A stretch of DNA of 23,961 nucleotides, from NCBI GenBank assembly GCA_002714465.1, contig PAXL01000017.1, positions 67,026 to 90,986 of the forward strand, written 5' to 3'. This document shows, piece after piece, positions 7,988 through 14,831 of this stretch (position 1 is the stretch's first letter; every line of letters starts with the position of its first letter). The notes beneath the pieces were generated by a model. That model was not told the origin of the DNA, did not search any database, and saw only the letters and a list, made by a program, of their open reading frames with translations. This stretch comes from Gemmatimonadota bacterium (GTDB taxonomy: Bacteria > Latescibacterota > UBA2968). The position numbers and the translations under genes are program-made.

Positions 7988-9316
7988 CTACCGATGCCCG
8001 CCTATCTCCTCATCCCACGACGTGACAGCTTGCCTCAACCGCTCAACCAGTTCGGACTCTTGCTCCACCAGATTTACCTTCTCACTTGGATCACTCGACA
8101 GATCCGCGAGGTGCAAATCGACCACTTCCAGACCATTCCGGCTCCTCCAATCCCGATCATCGACGTCATCCTCTCTACCGTTCAGAACAAGTTTCCAGTT
8201 TCCTTCACGAACAGCCAGCTGATTAGGACCATACTCCCAGAAGATTCGATCGTGCGGCTCATGCTTTTTACCAGTTACAAGTCCAAGAACACTCTTGCCG
8301 TCGATCTTGTGCCCTGGCAACGGTAGACCTGCCGCCTCAAACGCAGTCGGGAAGACATCGAACATAGCGCAAGGCGTGCAGATCGTCTGGCCTGATGGGA
8401 TGGTATCCGGGAAAGCCAATATCGCGGGCTCTCGGATCCCGCCTTCGTACAGACTGCCTTTGTGCCCCCGAAAGATCCCGGCCGTCCCGCCGTAGTAGAG
8501 ATCCTCTCGCCCGTCGAGCCAGTTCCGTGTTTCGCGAGACGGACCGTTGTCACTGGAGAAAAATATCAGCGTGTTCTCATACTCTCCAGTGTCCTTGAGC
8601 GCCTTCACAATCGACCCCACACCGTCGTCGACCGCGGAGATCATGGCAGCCATTATTCTGCGATCCGGCGGCAGGTCTGGAAATCGGTCGAGATATGCCT
8701 TTGGAGCGTGCATCGGATAGTGTGGCGCGTTGTAGGAGGCGAAGAGAAAAAACGGATCCTCAGACCCCCGCTCGATGAAATCAACCGCTTTCTCCGTGAT
8801 CAGCTCGGTAAAATATCGACCGTTATACCAAACCTCGCGCTCGTTATGCCAGAGGTCATGAATGGGATCGACGCCACGAGCCTGCTGCCAGTAGAAAATG
8901 TGCGAGTAATAATCGACACATCCTGCCAGAAAACCGAAGAACTCGTCAAAGCCGTGGTTATTTGGCCGCATCTCCTCGGCAACACCAAGATGCCACTTGC
9001 CGAACAACGCCGTTCGATATCCGTGCGGCTTCAGAGCGGATGCGAGCGTCGTCTCTTCGGGCGGCAACCCAGGCGTCCCTCGCTTCCCCGCAAGAATCCG
9101 TGGCACACCCGCACGATTCGGATACCGCCCGGTCAGTAAGGCGGCCCTCGAGGGACTGCAAACCGGCGAGTTCGAATACCAGTCCGTAAACCGAACGCCA
9201 TCTTTCGCCAACGAATCAAGATGTGGCGTCCGAATCTCCTCCGACTCATAGCAGCTCAAATCCCCATACCCCAGATCATCCGTATAGATCACCACAATGT
9301 TCGGCCTGTCTGCCAT
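7988..9316 (-). CDS. Type I formylglycine-dependent sulfatase, apparently cytoplasmic
   Basis: Sulfate-ester hydrolase of the alkaline-phosphatase fold. From ATG 9316 it reads MADRPNIVVIYTDDLGYGDLS, with metal-binding Asp13-Asp14. The modification motif is CSPSRAALLTGRY with Cys53 as the predicted formylglycine, then KWHLG, SDNGPS and a C-terminal subdomain. The length is 442 aa. The frame continues upstream to 9421 and beyond, but ATG 9316 is preferred because GGAGGA lies 7 nt before it and the upstream residues belong to a pseudogene. No signal peptide precedes the catalytic domain, unlike most bacterial sulfatases. It leads the operon sulfatase-isomerase-Gfo/Idh. A formylglycine-generating enzyme is not in this window, so activation depends on one encoded elsewhere. 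Substrate unknown. Confidence 0.94.
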   Translation of the reverse strand: MADRPNIVVIYTDDLGYGDLSCYESEEIRTPHLDSLAKDGVRFTDWYSNSPVCSPSRAALLTGRYPNRAGVPRILAGKRGTPGLPPEETTLASALKPHGYRTALFGKWHLGVAEEMRPNNHGFDEFFGFLAGCVDYYSHIFYWQQARGVDPIHDLWHNEREVWYNGRYFTELITEKAVDFIERGSEDPFFLFASYNAPHYPMHAPKAYLDRFPDLPPDRRIMAAMISAVDDGVGSIVKALKDTGEYENTLIFFSSDNGPSRETRNWLDGREDLYYGGTAGIFRGHKGSLYEGGIREPAILAFPDTIPSGQTICTPCAMFDVFPTAFEAAGLPLPGHKIDGKSVLGLVTGKKHEPHDRIFWEYGPNQLAVREGNWKLVLNGREDDVDDRDWRSRNGLEVVDLHLADLSSDPSEKVNLVEQESELVERLRQAVTSWDEEIGGHR

Positions 9317-9684
9317 AATGCAATCCTCCACATCTTCCATTTCCTGAGCTTGTCCCGAGTGAAGCTGCTGGATGACCGCCCACTCTTCTATTCTCTGGTT
9401 GCTAAGGTCCACGCTCAGCACCGTAACCTGTCGATCGACCAGCGATTTCCCTACCTGGGCATCCCCTATGGACTCCTGAAGACCCGTTCAGGCGACGGTC
9501 CCCCAATAGGACTCGATATCCGAGATCTCACCAAGGCCGACGACACCTCCATCCGTCATCAGATCCAGAAGCAGATACTCGGAACCGACCTTATTACCTT
9601 CATGACCTCCAATAGGCGCAACCCGCGTTGGGCAAATCCCGGGAATGGCCACCCGATGGAATTGGATTTCCCGTATCTCCGCGG
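9317..9684 (-). pseudogene. Relic of mandelate racemase/muconate lactonizing enzyme, N-terminal domain only
   Basis: From about 9679 the minus strand reads IREIQFHRVAIPG, then a GSEYLLLDLMTDGGVVGLGEI segment. This is the capping-domain pattern of the enolase superfamily (MR/MLE group). An in-frame TGA sits at 9488-9490. After it the same frame goes on as TGLQESIGDAQVGKSLVDRQ, still capping-domain-like, and then runs without a stop into the sulfatase gene. The whole catalytic barrel, with its lysines and metal ligands, is missing, and there is no start codon with a ribosome site. I read it as a deleted gene whose last piece now forms the sulfatase leader. The family call is good; the exact ends are approximate. 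Confidence 0.7.
9324..9329 (-). promoter_or_regulatory. Ribosome binding site that sets the sulfatase start
   Basis: Minus strand reads GGAGGA, seven bases before ATG 9316. It rules out the longer frame, which reads through from the upstream relic. Confidence 0.7.
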
Positions 9685-9749
9685 TACACCACCCGGTATC
9701 CTTCGATCGCGTCCTCGTCGAGCTCAACGCCCGGTCCCTCGGGTGGAAG
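9685..9749 (-). pseudogene. Scrap of mandelate-racemase-family C-terminus
   Basis: In a different frame from its neighbours the minus strand reads ALPPEGPGVELDEDAIEGYR. That is the usual closing stretch of MR/MLE enzymes (GPGLGVELDEDAI-like). It is only about 20 codons, with no upstream domain, and begins where the dimethylformamidase-like relic stops resembling its family. It lies directly before the N-terminal scrap of an MR/MLE gene, so two such genes, or a tandem duplication, once stood here. It is short, so the call rests on one motif. Confidence 0.5.
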
Positions 9750-10584
9750 CGCACTATCGGGTCAGTGGCCAGCGTCTGGAAAGGGATGTGGTTGATCGGT
9801 TCCGGTCGGTCGAAGGAGAGCGGCGGCTACTCATCTTCCTTATAGTGTTCGTAACACGGGTCCGCATATCGATCAAGCTCAAGTCGCACGTTGATCGAAG
9901 GGCGGTCGGGCATCCCGGATGGATGTAGTTGCTCCGTCCCCCGAAGTTGTTGTAGGCGTTCCAGTTGATGTCCGAGGCGAGAACAGCGACCCTCGCCGTA
10001 GGCTCAACTGGCGCGACGACCCAGGGAAACGAGAAGAACCGGCCAGACTGGGTCGTCAGATGCAGGTAGTAGAGACCGCTTCGTTGGGGTGCGGTCAGGA
10101 ACTGCTTGTGGTGGGGGTTGGTGTAGCCTTTTTCGTTCCAAGCGACACCGGTGCGGGAGTAGTCGCCGTCCGGCGTGATCTGAACGGTTGCGCGGGGACC
10201 GTGCTCATCATACCAGCCGATCAGACGAACACGTTCCTTGAGTATGCCGTAGCGCCACAGCTCGGCCTTGAAGGCTTCGTCAGAGTGAACCCGAAACTCC
10301 GCCGATCCTCCAGAGCGGACGGCCTTGGGCCACATATACCCGAGTATATCATCTTTCAGAAATCGAAATTGATAGGGCGTGTCACCCTTCATCTCGACTT
10401 CAACGATCTTGCTGCCGAATCCCTGCTTCGCGAGCATCACGCTAACCGGACCGTCGGCGATATCGAGTCGAATCGCACCGCTCGCCGTCGACTGCGTTGT
10501 CCATACGGCATCATCTCGCTCGAACTCGACGAATACGCCGGGTAAGGCGAGATACCTTTCATCACTAACGTATCCGAGCAGCAA
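9750..10584 (-). pseudogene. Truncated N,N-dimethylformamidase beta-subunit-like gene
   Basis: About 220 intact residues match the N-terminal part of the N,N-dimethylformamidase large-subunit-like family: LLGYVSDERYLALPGVFVEFE, LGYMWPKAVRSGGSAEFRVHS, ELWRYGILKERVRLIGWYDE, GLYYLHLTTQSGRFFSFPWVV and the hallmark WNAYNNFGGRSNYIHP. A frameshift near 9915 follows. In the shifted frame the family continues (PDRPSINVRLELDRYADPCY) until TAG at 9827-9829. Past that stop PPLSFDRPEPINHIP is still recognisable, after which homology ends near 9750. Family members run for several hundred more residues, including the glutamine-amidotransferase-like part, which is gone here. The start is TTG 10584 with GGAG five bases upstream; a TAG in frame just before it excludes an earlier start. 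Function certainly lost. Confidence 0.85.
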
Positions 10585-10612
10585 GCGAACTCCATTCTAA
10601 GGGAGTTCGCTT
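10583..10612. promoter_or_regulatory. Perfect 11-bp inverted repeat over the start of the dimethylformamidase-like gene
   Basis: Arms AAGCGAACTCC (10583-10593) and GGAGTTCGCTT (10602-10612) are exact reverse complements with an 8-base loop. In the minus-strand transcript the hairpin pairs the GGAG ribosome site (in the 3' arm) and includes the first bases of the TTG start codon. It sits just downstream of a predicted promoter. It could act as a repressor operator or as an RNA hairpin that blocks translation. Confidence 0.6.
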
Positions 10613-10622
10613 TCAGACCCGA

Positions 10623-10650
10623 ATTAGTACGCCCATATCAGGGGTGTCAA
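10623..10650 (-). promoter_or_regulatory. Possible sigma-70-type promoter
   Basis: Minus strand shows a perfect TTGACA (10645-10650), 16 bases, then ACTAAT (10623-10628; 4/6 match). The expected start near 10615 would place the inverted repeat at the extreme 5' end of the transcript. The -10 box is weak. It may drive the broken gene and, by read-through, the sulfatase operon. Confidence 0.4.
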
Positions 10651-10666
10651 ACCCAAAAGAGAATCG

Positions 10667-10702
10667 CCCCCGACCGCTCCGGGTTGGCCGGGCAATCGGG
10701 GG
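10667..10702 (-). terminator. Rho-independent-like terminator after phoX-like gene
   Basis: Minus strand: CCCCCGA (10702-10696 side) pairs with TCGGGGG (10673-10667 side), with a GC-rich inner CCGG/CCGG pairing, followed by CGATTCTCTTTT, a fair T-tract. It lies 25 bp after the stop of the last gene of the long minus-strand run. Confidence 0.6.
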
Positions 10703-10727
10703 TCGACTACACGCAGTTCCTGGCCGC

Positions 10728-12113
10728 TCAGATCTTCTTCCAGGGCCCCGTGATCGCCAGCGTAATGCCGGGGTTCTGAATGTTCACGAACAAGGTCGTT
10801 CCGTCGGGTGAGAAGGTGGCCCCGGCGAACTCGCTGGACGAGTAGCTGTTGCTCCCGAACAGGTAGACCTCACCTTCAGGTGTGACACCGATGATGTTGT
10901 CGCCGGCGGATCCGTCCTCACACACGATCAGATCCCCCCAGGGTGCGACACACAGGTTGTCGGCACGGTCGATCAACGCCTTGTCATCCGGTTCGACAAA
11001 CAGCACGAGCTTGCCGGGCTCCTTCTCCTCTTCCAACGTTCCCTCGTGCGGGCTAGGGATATACTTGAATATTTGACCGTGCTTCCCGAAACCGCCGTTC
11101 GTGCACGCGAAGTATATAGCGTCGTTCCCATACCACATGCCCTCGCCGCGAGCAAACCGCGCTGCGCCCTTTTCCCCCCATCCCTGAAACCTGAGGTCAT
11201 CGTTCGGCGACTCGTAGTTCTCGATGTCCACCCAGCGAACGGAGAGATGGCGTCCGACGGAGACCGTCCGGTGCTCCTCCCAGTTCCGAGTGTCAAGACT
11301 GTCCGCGTCCCTTGCAGCGAGCGCCTGGAGCTTCCCGCCTTTCTCGAGTTTTCCAGGGACGTTCGGGATATACCGGTAGATCAGCCCTTCTCCGCTGTCC
11401 TCTGTCTGATACACGCAGCCGGACTTCGGATCAACTGCAATCGCTTCGTGGTTGAAACGCCCCATCTCCTTAAGCGCGACAGGCTTTACCAGACCCTGAG
11501 CGTTCGCCGGCACATCGAAGTTGTATCCGTGATCAACCAGCGTCTCTTCGCCGGCGCGCACCGTGGTCTCTTCGCACGTGACCCAGCTGTTCCAAGGGGT
11601 CGGACCGCCCGCGCAGTTCCGAATCGTTCCGATCAGGCTGAGGTAATGTCGTTCGAGTTCCTGCTTCTTCGTGTTGTAGATCAGCGTCGATGTCCCACCC
11701 GCGATGTAAGCGCCGCCCTTCCCTCGGTCATAGAAGCGATCCATCGGCACATCCAACAGCTTTTCGTGCTTCTTTCCCAGGGGTCCCCCGCTGTCATTCA
11801 TCTTCTTTGCCCCGGTCTCATGGTTACGAATCAGGATCGTACGCCCATCCGGCCCTTCGAACGTCGCCATACCGTCTTGCGAGCTCGGGACGTAAAGCCC
11901 GTCATCCATGAGCTCACCAGTTCGCGAGATCGCCTTGTATGTGAAGCCCTTGGGCAGATCGACGAGCTCTCCCGGGTCAGGCACAAGATCTCCGTAGCCG
12001 GAGGCACGGTCAAAAGCGAACAGCTGGTCAGAAGCCATCAGCCTGTGCAGACCCGCGAACCCGACGGACACGGCTCCCGCGGTTCTCAGAAATGCTCGTC
12101 TCGAGTAGGACAT
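10728..12113 (-). CDS. PhoX/DUF839 family protein with Tat signal
   Basis: Secreted or periplasmic beta-propeller of the PhoX (DUF839) family, known for Ca/Fe-dependent alkaline phosphatases. The N-terminus MSYSRRAFLRTAGAVSVGF is a twin-arginine signal, as expected for a folded metalloprotein. Family marks: ILIRNHETG, GGTSTLIYN, RNCAGGPTPWNSWVTCEET, GRFNHEAIAVDP with VYQTEDSG, ADNLCVAPWGDLIVCEDG and the closing GATFSPDGTTLFVNIQNPG. I chose ATG 12113 over an ATG at 12122 and a TTG at 12134, because GGGG lies 8-9 bases before it; this gives 461 aa. It is the last gene of the run, 17 bp after the MOSC gene and followed by a terminator. Phosphatase activity is likely from family but not proven. 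Confidence 0.9.
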   Translation of the reverse strand: MSYSRRAFLRTAGAVSVGFAGLHRLMASDQLFAFDRASGYGDLVPDPGELVDLPKGFTYKAISRTGELMDDGLYVPSSQDGMATFEGPDGRTILIRNHETGAKKMNDSGGPLGKKHEKLLDVPMDRFYDRGKGGAYIAGGTSTLIYNTKKQELERHYLSLIGTIRNCAGGPTPWNSWVTCEETTVRAGEETLVDHGYNFDVPANAQGLVKPVALKEMGRFNHEAIAVDPKSGCVYQTEDSGEGLIYRYIPNVPGKLEKGGKLQALAARDADSLDTRNWEEHRTVSVGRHLSVRWVDIENYESPNDDLRFQGWGEKGAARFARGEGMWYGNDAIYFACTNGGFGKHGQIFKYIPSPHEGTLEEEKEPGKLVLFVEPDDKALIDRADNLCVAPWGDLIVCEDGSAGDNIIGVTPEGEVYLFGSNSYSSSEFAGATFSPDGTTLFVNIQNPGITLAITGPWKKI

Positions 12114-12130
12114 CTTGGTCATCCCCTTTG

Positions 12131-12769
12131 TCAATTGGACCGCTTTCGAGCAGTCAACGTCTTGCGCCAGCTCTCGGACAGTGCGTCTGACGCGAGCACA
12201 CGATCCAAACCCGCTTCTGCATCCAGCCGGTCATACAGCACCCCGTTGGAGTAAGCAATTGATGGCCCATGGTCATCTCGTGATTCGAGTTCAATTGCAT
12301 CCCCTGAGCGAACAACTCCTTCGTCGATGACACGGAAGTAGAACCCGGTCAGTCCGAGCGCGATCACGCGATTTGCAAAGTCCGGATCTCCCATCTTCTT
12401 CGACAGCTTATGACAAGGCTGTCTCGGCTGGCTGACCTGGACTCGCACACGCCCCACGCGGTAGACATCGCCAATAAGGACATCCCACTCGGGCATTCCT
12501 TCGACGGACAAATTCTCTCCAAAGGCGCCATCACTCAATGCTGAACCCGTTTCCTGCGTCCAGATTTCGAAGTGATCCGCACAGTAGACACAGACCGCCT
12601 TGTCCGGCCCCCCGTGGTTCTTCCTGTCCACTTGAATGTCACCACGAAACCCAGATTGCGTCAAGAACGCCGATTTTTTCACCGGCGACTTGAAGATACC
12701 GGTCTGAACATAGTCACCATCAAGTGACAATCTGGAGGCGAAACCGATGTTAACAGATCGTACTTTCAT
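12131..12769 (-). CDS. MOSC domain protein (YiiM-like)
   Basis: MOSC beta-barrel domain, related to molybdenum-cofactor sulfurase C-termini and to E. coli YiiM, which reduces N-hydroxylated compounds with molybdenum cofactor. Marks: NHGGPDKAVCVYCADHF at 51-67, the FGENLSVEG loop at 83-91, and the conserved Cys119 in QPRQPCHKL with GDPDFANRVIALGLTGFYFRV after it. 212 aa is typical of YiiM. ATG 12769 overlaps the stop of the preceding small ORF (ATGA), and PhoX follows 17 bp later. Cytoplasmic; substrate unknown. The C-terminal tail is arginine- and lysine-rich. Confidence 0.91.
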   Translation of the reverse strand: MKVRSVNIGFASRLSLDGDYVQTGIFKSPVKKSAFLTQSGFRGDIQVDRKNHGGPDKAVCVYCADHFEIWTQETGSALSDGAFGENLSVEGMPEWDVLIGDVYRVGRVRVQVSQPRQPCHKLSKKMGDPDFANRVIALGLTGFYFRVIDEGVVRSGDAIELESRDDHGPSIAYSNGVLYDRLDAEAGLDRVLASDALSESWRKTLTARKRSN

Positions 12770-12978
12770 CCGCCGTCTCGCGAAGAGGCATCAAGATCCA
12801 AGCTGTTGACACCGCCGCAATAGTTCTGAACCTGATACCGTCGCACTTGGCTCATCTTCTTCACGACGTTCGCAATCTTATGGATCAGGTGATCGATCTG
12901 TTCGAGGTTTTTTTGCATCTTCATCCCCTCGCCCACATCCGAGATCGCGAACGCCAGACGGGCTAGTGGGTTGTTCAT
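12766..12978 (-). pseudogene. Histidine-kinase phosphoacceptor (HisKA-like) fragment lacking the His
   Basis: A 70-aa ORF, MNNPLARLAFAISDVG to LDASSRDGG. It matches the dimerisation helix pair of a histidine kinase: the H-box end MNNPL, a connecting segment, then IHKIANVVKKMSQVRRYQVQNY as the second helix and SLDLDAS after it. Reading upstream in frame gives AAQEMNNPL, where kinases have A-H-E-(I/M)-N-N-P-L. The phosphorylated His is therefore Gln (CAA), and the usable start lies after it. No ATPase domain follows. It overlaps the receiver fragment before it and the MOSC gene after it, both by ATGA, so it could still be translated as a coupled small protein. Remnant or reused peptide; I favour remnant. 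Confidence 0.55.
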
Positions 12979-13121
12979 CTCTTGTGCAGCCCCTCCTGGA
13001 GAACCAGATCAACACGTTCAGCGCTGTTACACGTCACGAACTGATGTCCCTCAATTACCAAGACGTCGACAAAACGTTGCCTGACGGACTCGTGATTTGT
13101 GGCGAGGAGGATCTTTGCCAT
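12975..13121 (-). pseudogene. Response-regulator receiver fragment, cut before the phosphoacceptor Asp
   Basis: A 48-aa ORF beginning MAKILLATNHESVRQRFVDV, then LVIEGHQFVTCNSAERVDLV. This is the first half of a receiver domain (beta1-alpha1-beta2 and part of alpha2). The acidic pair usually found after KILLV/KILLA is replaced by Thr-Asn, and the ORF ends where the phosphoacceptor strand would follow. ATG 13121 lies 4 bp after the amidase stop, with GAGAG before it, and its TGA overlaps the start of the kinase fragment (ATGA). Together the two look like a two-component gene with its middle deleted. Signalling by phosphotransfer is not possible in the present form. Confidence 0.55.
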
Positions 13122-13125
13122 GTCT

Positions 13126-14526
13126 TTACTCTCTGTTGGATGGCACCATCGTGTGCCAGCTAGTTGCACGTTCGTATGCGAGCGCCAGATTAAGGATCGA
13201 CTGTTCATCGAAGGGCTTCCCGATCAGTTGCAGCCCAACGGGAAGGCCGTCTGTAAAACCACACGGCACGGAAACTGCACACAGACCGAGGTAGTTGACC
13301 AGACGGGTCGTCAATCTGGCGGGCGCCTTCGACACATCCTGTATTTTTGGGGCAGGATACAGGGCGGTAGGCGCCAGTACCGCATCCAAACAGTCCATCC
13401 GTGCCACTACCTGTCGATGAAGCCGCGATTGCTCACGCAGCGCATCCGCGTAGTCGGAGGCGCTGATGCTGGCGCCTTTCTCGATCCGCTCACGGATTCT
13501 CGGATCAACTCGTTCACCATGGGCGTCAAGGGTCTCTCGATGACAAGCATACCCTTCGACACACATCAAAGTCACGCTCCCCTTCCCATTGAGCTCCGCG
13601 TCAAGCGCCTCCCTTGCTTCAGGGAGCGCGACCTCCTCGACACAGACTCCAAGATCCTCGAGGGTTCGTGCGACCGTCTCCACACAGGCAACAACGGACT
13701 CTTCTGCGTCTTCGAAGAAGGGATCTCTAACCAGACCGACCCGATAACCGCTCACCTGATCGGTCAAACCCTCAGACACGGTTCCGTGTGCCAAAGCGCC
13801 TAGGGTAGTCGCGTCAGCCGCATCATCGCCAGATGTAGCATCGAACACCCAGGCGGCATCTTCGACGCTTCGTGTCAGCGGTCCAACGCTGTCGAGCGTC
13901 CAGCTGAGCGGGACCACACCTGCACGGCTTACACGCTGAATCGTCGGCTTGAGCCCTACGATTCCGCAAAAGGAAGCCGGTACACGAATCGAGCCGCCCG
14001 TGTCTGTACCCATGGCAACAACAGCGCATCTGCGAGCGACCACACCGGCTGACCCGCAACTCGACCCACCAGGCACGTGTTCGGGACGCCAGGGATTCGG
14101 TGGCGTACCATAGTGTGGATTCAGGCCATACGGGCCAAAGGCGAACTCAACGAGGTTCGTCTTCCCGAGAAGCACGCTTCCTGCCGAAGCCAGCCGTCGC
14201 GCCACCGTCGCATCTTCGTCCGGAACACGATCCTTCCAGATCTTCGTTCCTGCCGTCGTCGCAATGCCAGCCGTATCGACGAGGTCCTTAAGCGCGATGG
14301 GGATGCCCTGAAGCGGCCCCACATCGTCGCCTGCTCGGAAAGCCACCTCTGCAGCGGATGCATCGGCCAGCGCTCGCTCACCGGTAACGGTAATGTAGTC
14401 GTGTGTGGTGCCGTTCTGTGCGGCAATTTCGTCAAGATGCGCCCGAGTTACCTCGACCGGCGACAACTCACCCGAGCGATACAACCGGCCCAGCTCCCCC
14501 ACGGATTTGAATCGCAGTTCAGACAC
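13126..14526 (-). CDS. Amidase signature family enzyme
   Basis: Ser-cisSer-Lys amidohydrolase that cleaves C-N amide bonds; cytoplasmic. The catalytic triad is readable: Lys80 in ALKDLVDT, cis-Ser155 in [11 protein letters not shown], and nucleophile Ser179 in [16 protein letters not shown]. These are each one residue beyond the GatA numbering. 466 aa is normal. GTG 14526 lies 2 bp after the stop of the small upstream gene, with GGAAG 11 bases before it. No gatB or gatC-like gene is in the window, so a role in tRNA amidation is unlikely; a small-molecule amidase (AtzE-like or aryl/aliphatic amidase) is more likely. It is the sixth gene of the long minus-strand run. Confidence 0.93.
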   Translation of the reverse strand: MSELRFKSVGELGRLYRSGELSPVEVTRAHLDEIAAQNGTTHDYITVTGERALADASAAEVAFRAGDDVGPLQGIPIALKDLVDTAGIATTAGTKIWKDRVPDEDATVARRLASAGSVLLGKTNLVEFAFGPYGLNPHYGTPPNPWRPEHVPGGSSCGSAGVVARRCAVVAMGTDTGGSIRVPASFCGIVGLKPTIQRVSRAGVVPLSWTLDSVGPLTRSVEDAAWVFDATSGDDAADATTLGALAHGTVSEGLTDQVSGYRVGLVRDPFFEDAEESVVACVETVARTLEDLGVCVEEVALPEAREALDAELNGKGSVTLMCVEGYACHRETLDAHGERVDPRIRERIEKGASISASDYADALREQSRLHRQVVARMDCLDAVLAPTALYPAPKIQDVSKAPARLTTRLVNYLGLCAVSVPCGFTDGLPVGLQLIGKPFDEQSILNLALAYERATSWHTMVPSNRE

Positions 14527-14528
14527 AA

Positions 14529-14831
14529 CTACCGGGCTTCCATCATCTTACTTTCGAACGTCTCCTTCGACGTTTCAAATCGCTCTATCAGTTCTGTCAC
14601 CTGCTCGAGCACGCGCTCCCGGGTCGACAGCCCGTAGCGGTAGATATCCATCGGGCCGACAAGCGTCATATACGCCTTGTTCTCGGGCGTCCAGTCCTGC
14701 GAACAGGCGCCCGGTTTCGAGGCTGTCGTGAGATACGGTGCGAACAACTCTGCGAACCGCTTAAGAAGCTCAGCATCGTGTAAATCGGACGGAATCTCAG
14801 GAAATCGCGTCACAAGCTCGGCAACGGTCAT
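14529..14831 (-). CDS. Small protein of unknown function (100 aa)
   Basis: I do not recognise this family. It reads MTVAELVTRFPEIPSD at the start, then a predicted helix (LLKRFAELFAPYL), a middle stretch with one Cys (GACSQDW) and an aromatic-rich patch (AYMTLVGPMDIYRYG), and a C-terminal charged helix of about 25 residues. No signal peptide or membrane segment. It is clearly a real gene: ATG 14831 overlaps the stop of the Gfo/Idh gene (ATGA), and only 2 bp separate it from the amidase. It may be an accessory subunit of one of these neighbours. It has a size similar to GatC/AtzG-type partners of amidases, but I see no GatC motif. Confidence 0.75.
   Translation of the reverse strand: MTVAELVTRFPEIPSDLHDAELLKRFAELFAPYLTTASKPGACSQDWTPENKAYMTLVGPMDIYRYGLSTRERVLEQVTELIERFETSKETFESKMMEAR

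Noticed and set aside
9488..9490. TGA as a selenocysteine codon
   Set aside because: The protein on both sides lacks a catalytic domain and is a capping-domain relic; no SECIS-like hairpin seen after it.
9905..9925. Programmed frameshift in the dimethylformamidase-like gene
   Set aside because: The shifted frame meets TAG after about 30 codons, and the rest of the family sequence is missing, so recoding would not restore a protein.
11046..12254. Plus-strand 402-codon open frame
   Set aside because: Long but antisense to PhoX, whose family motifs and Tat signal are convincing. Codon bias of the real gene opens the opposite frame.
14529..14831. GatC-type subunit for the neighbouring amidase
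   Set aside because: Only size and position fit; the GatC sequence pattern is not visible and there is no gatB.
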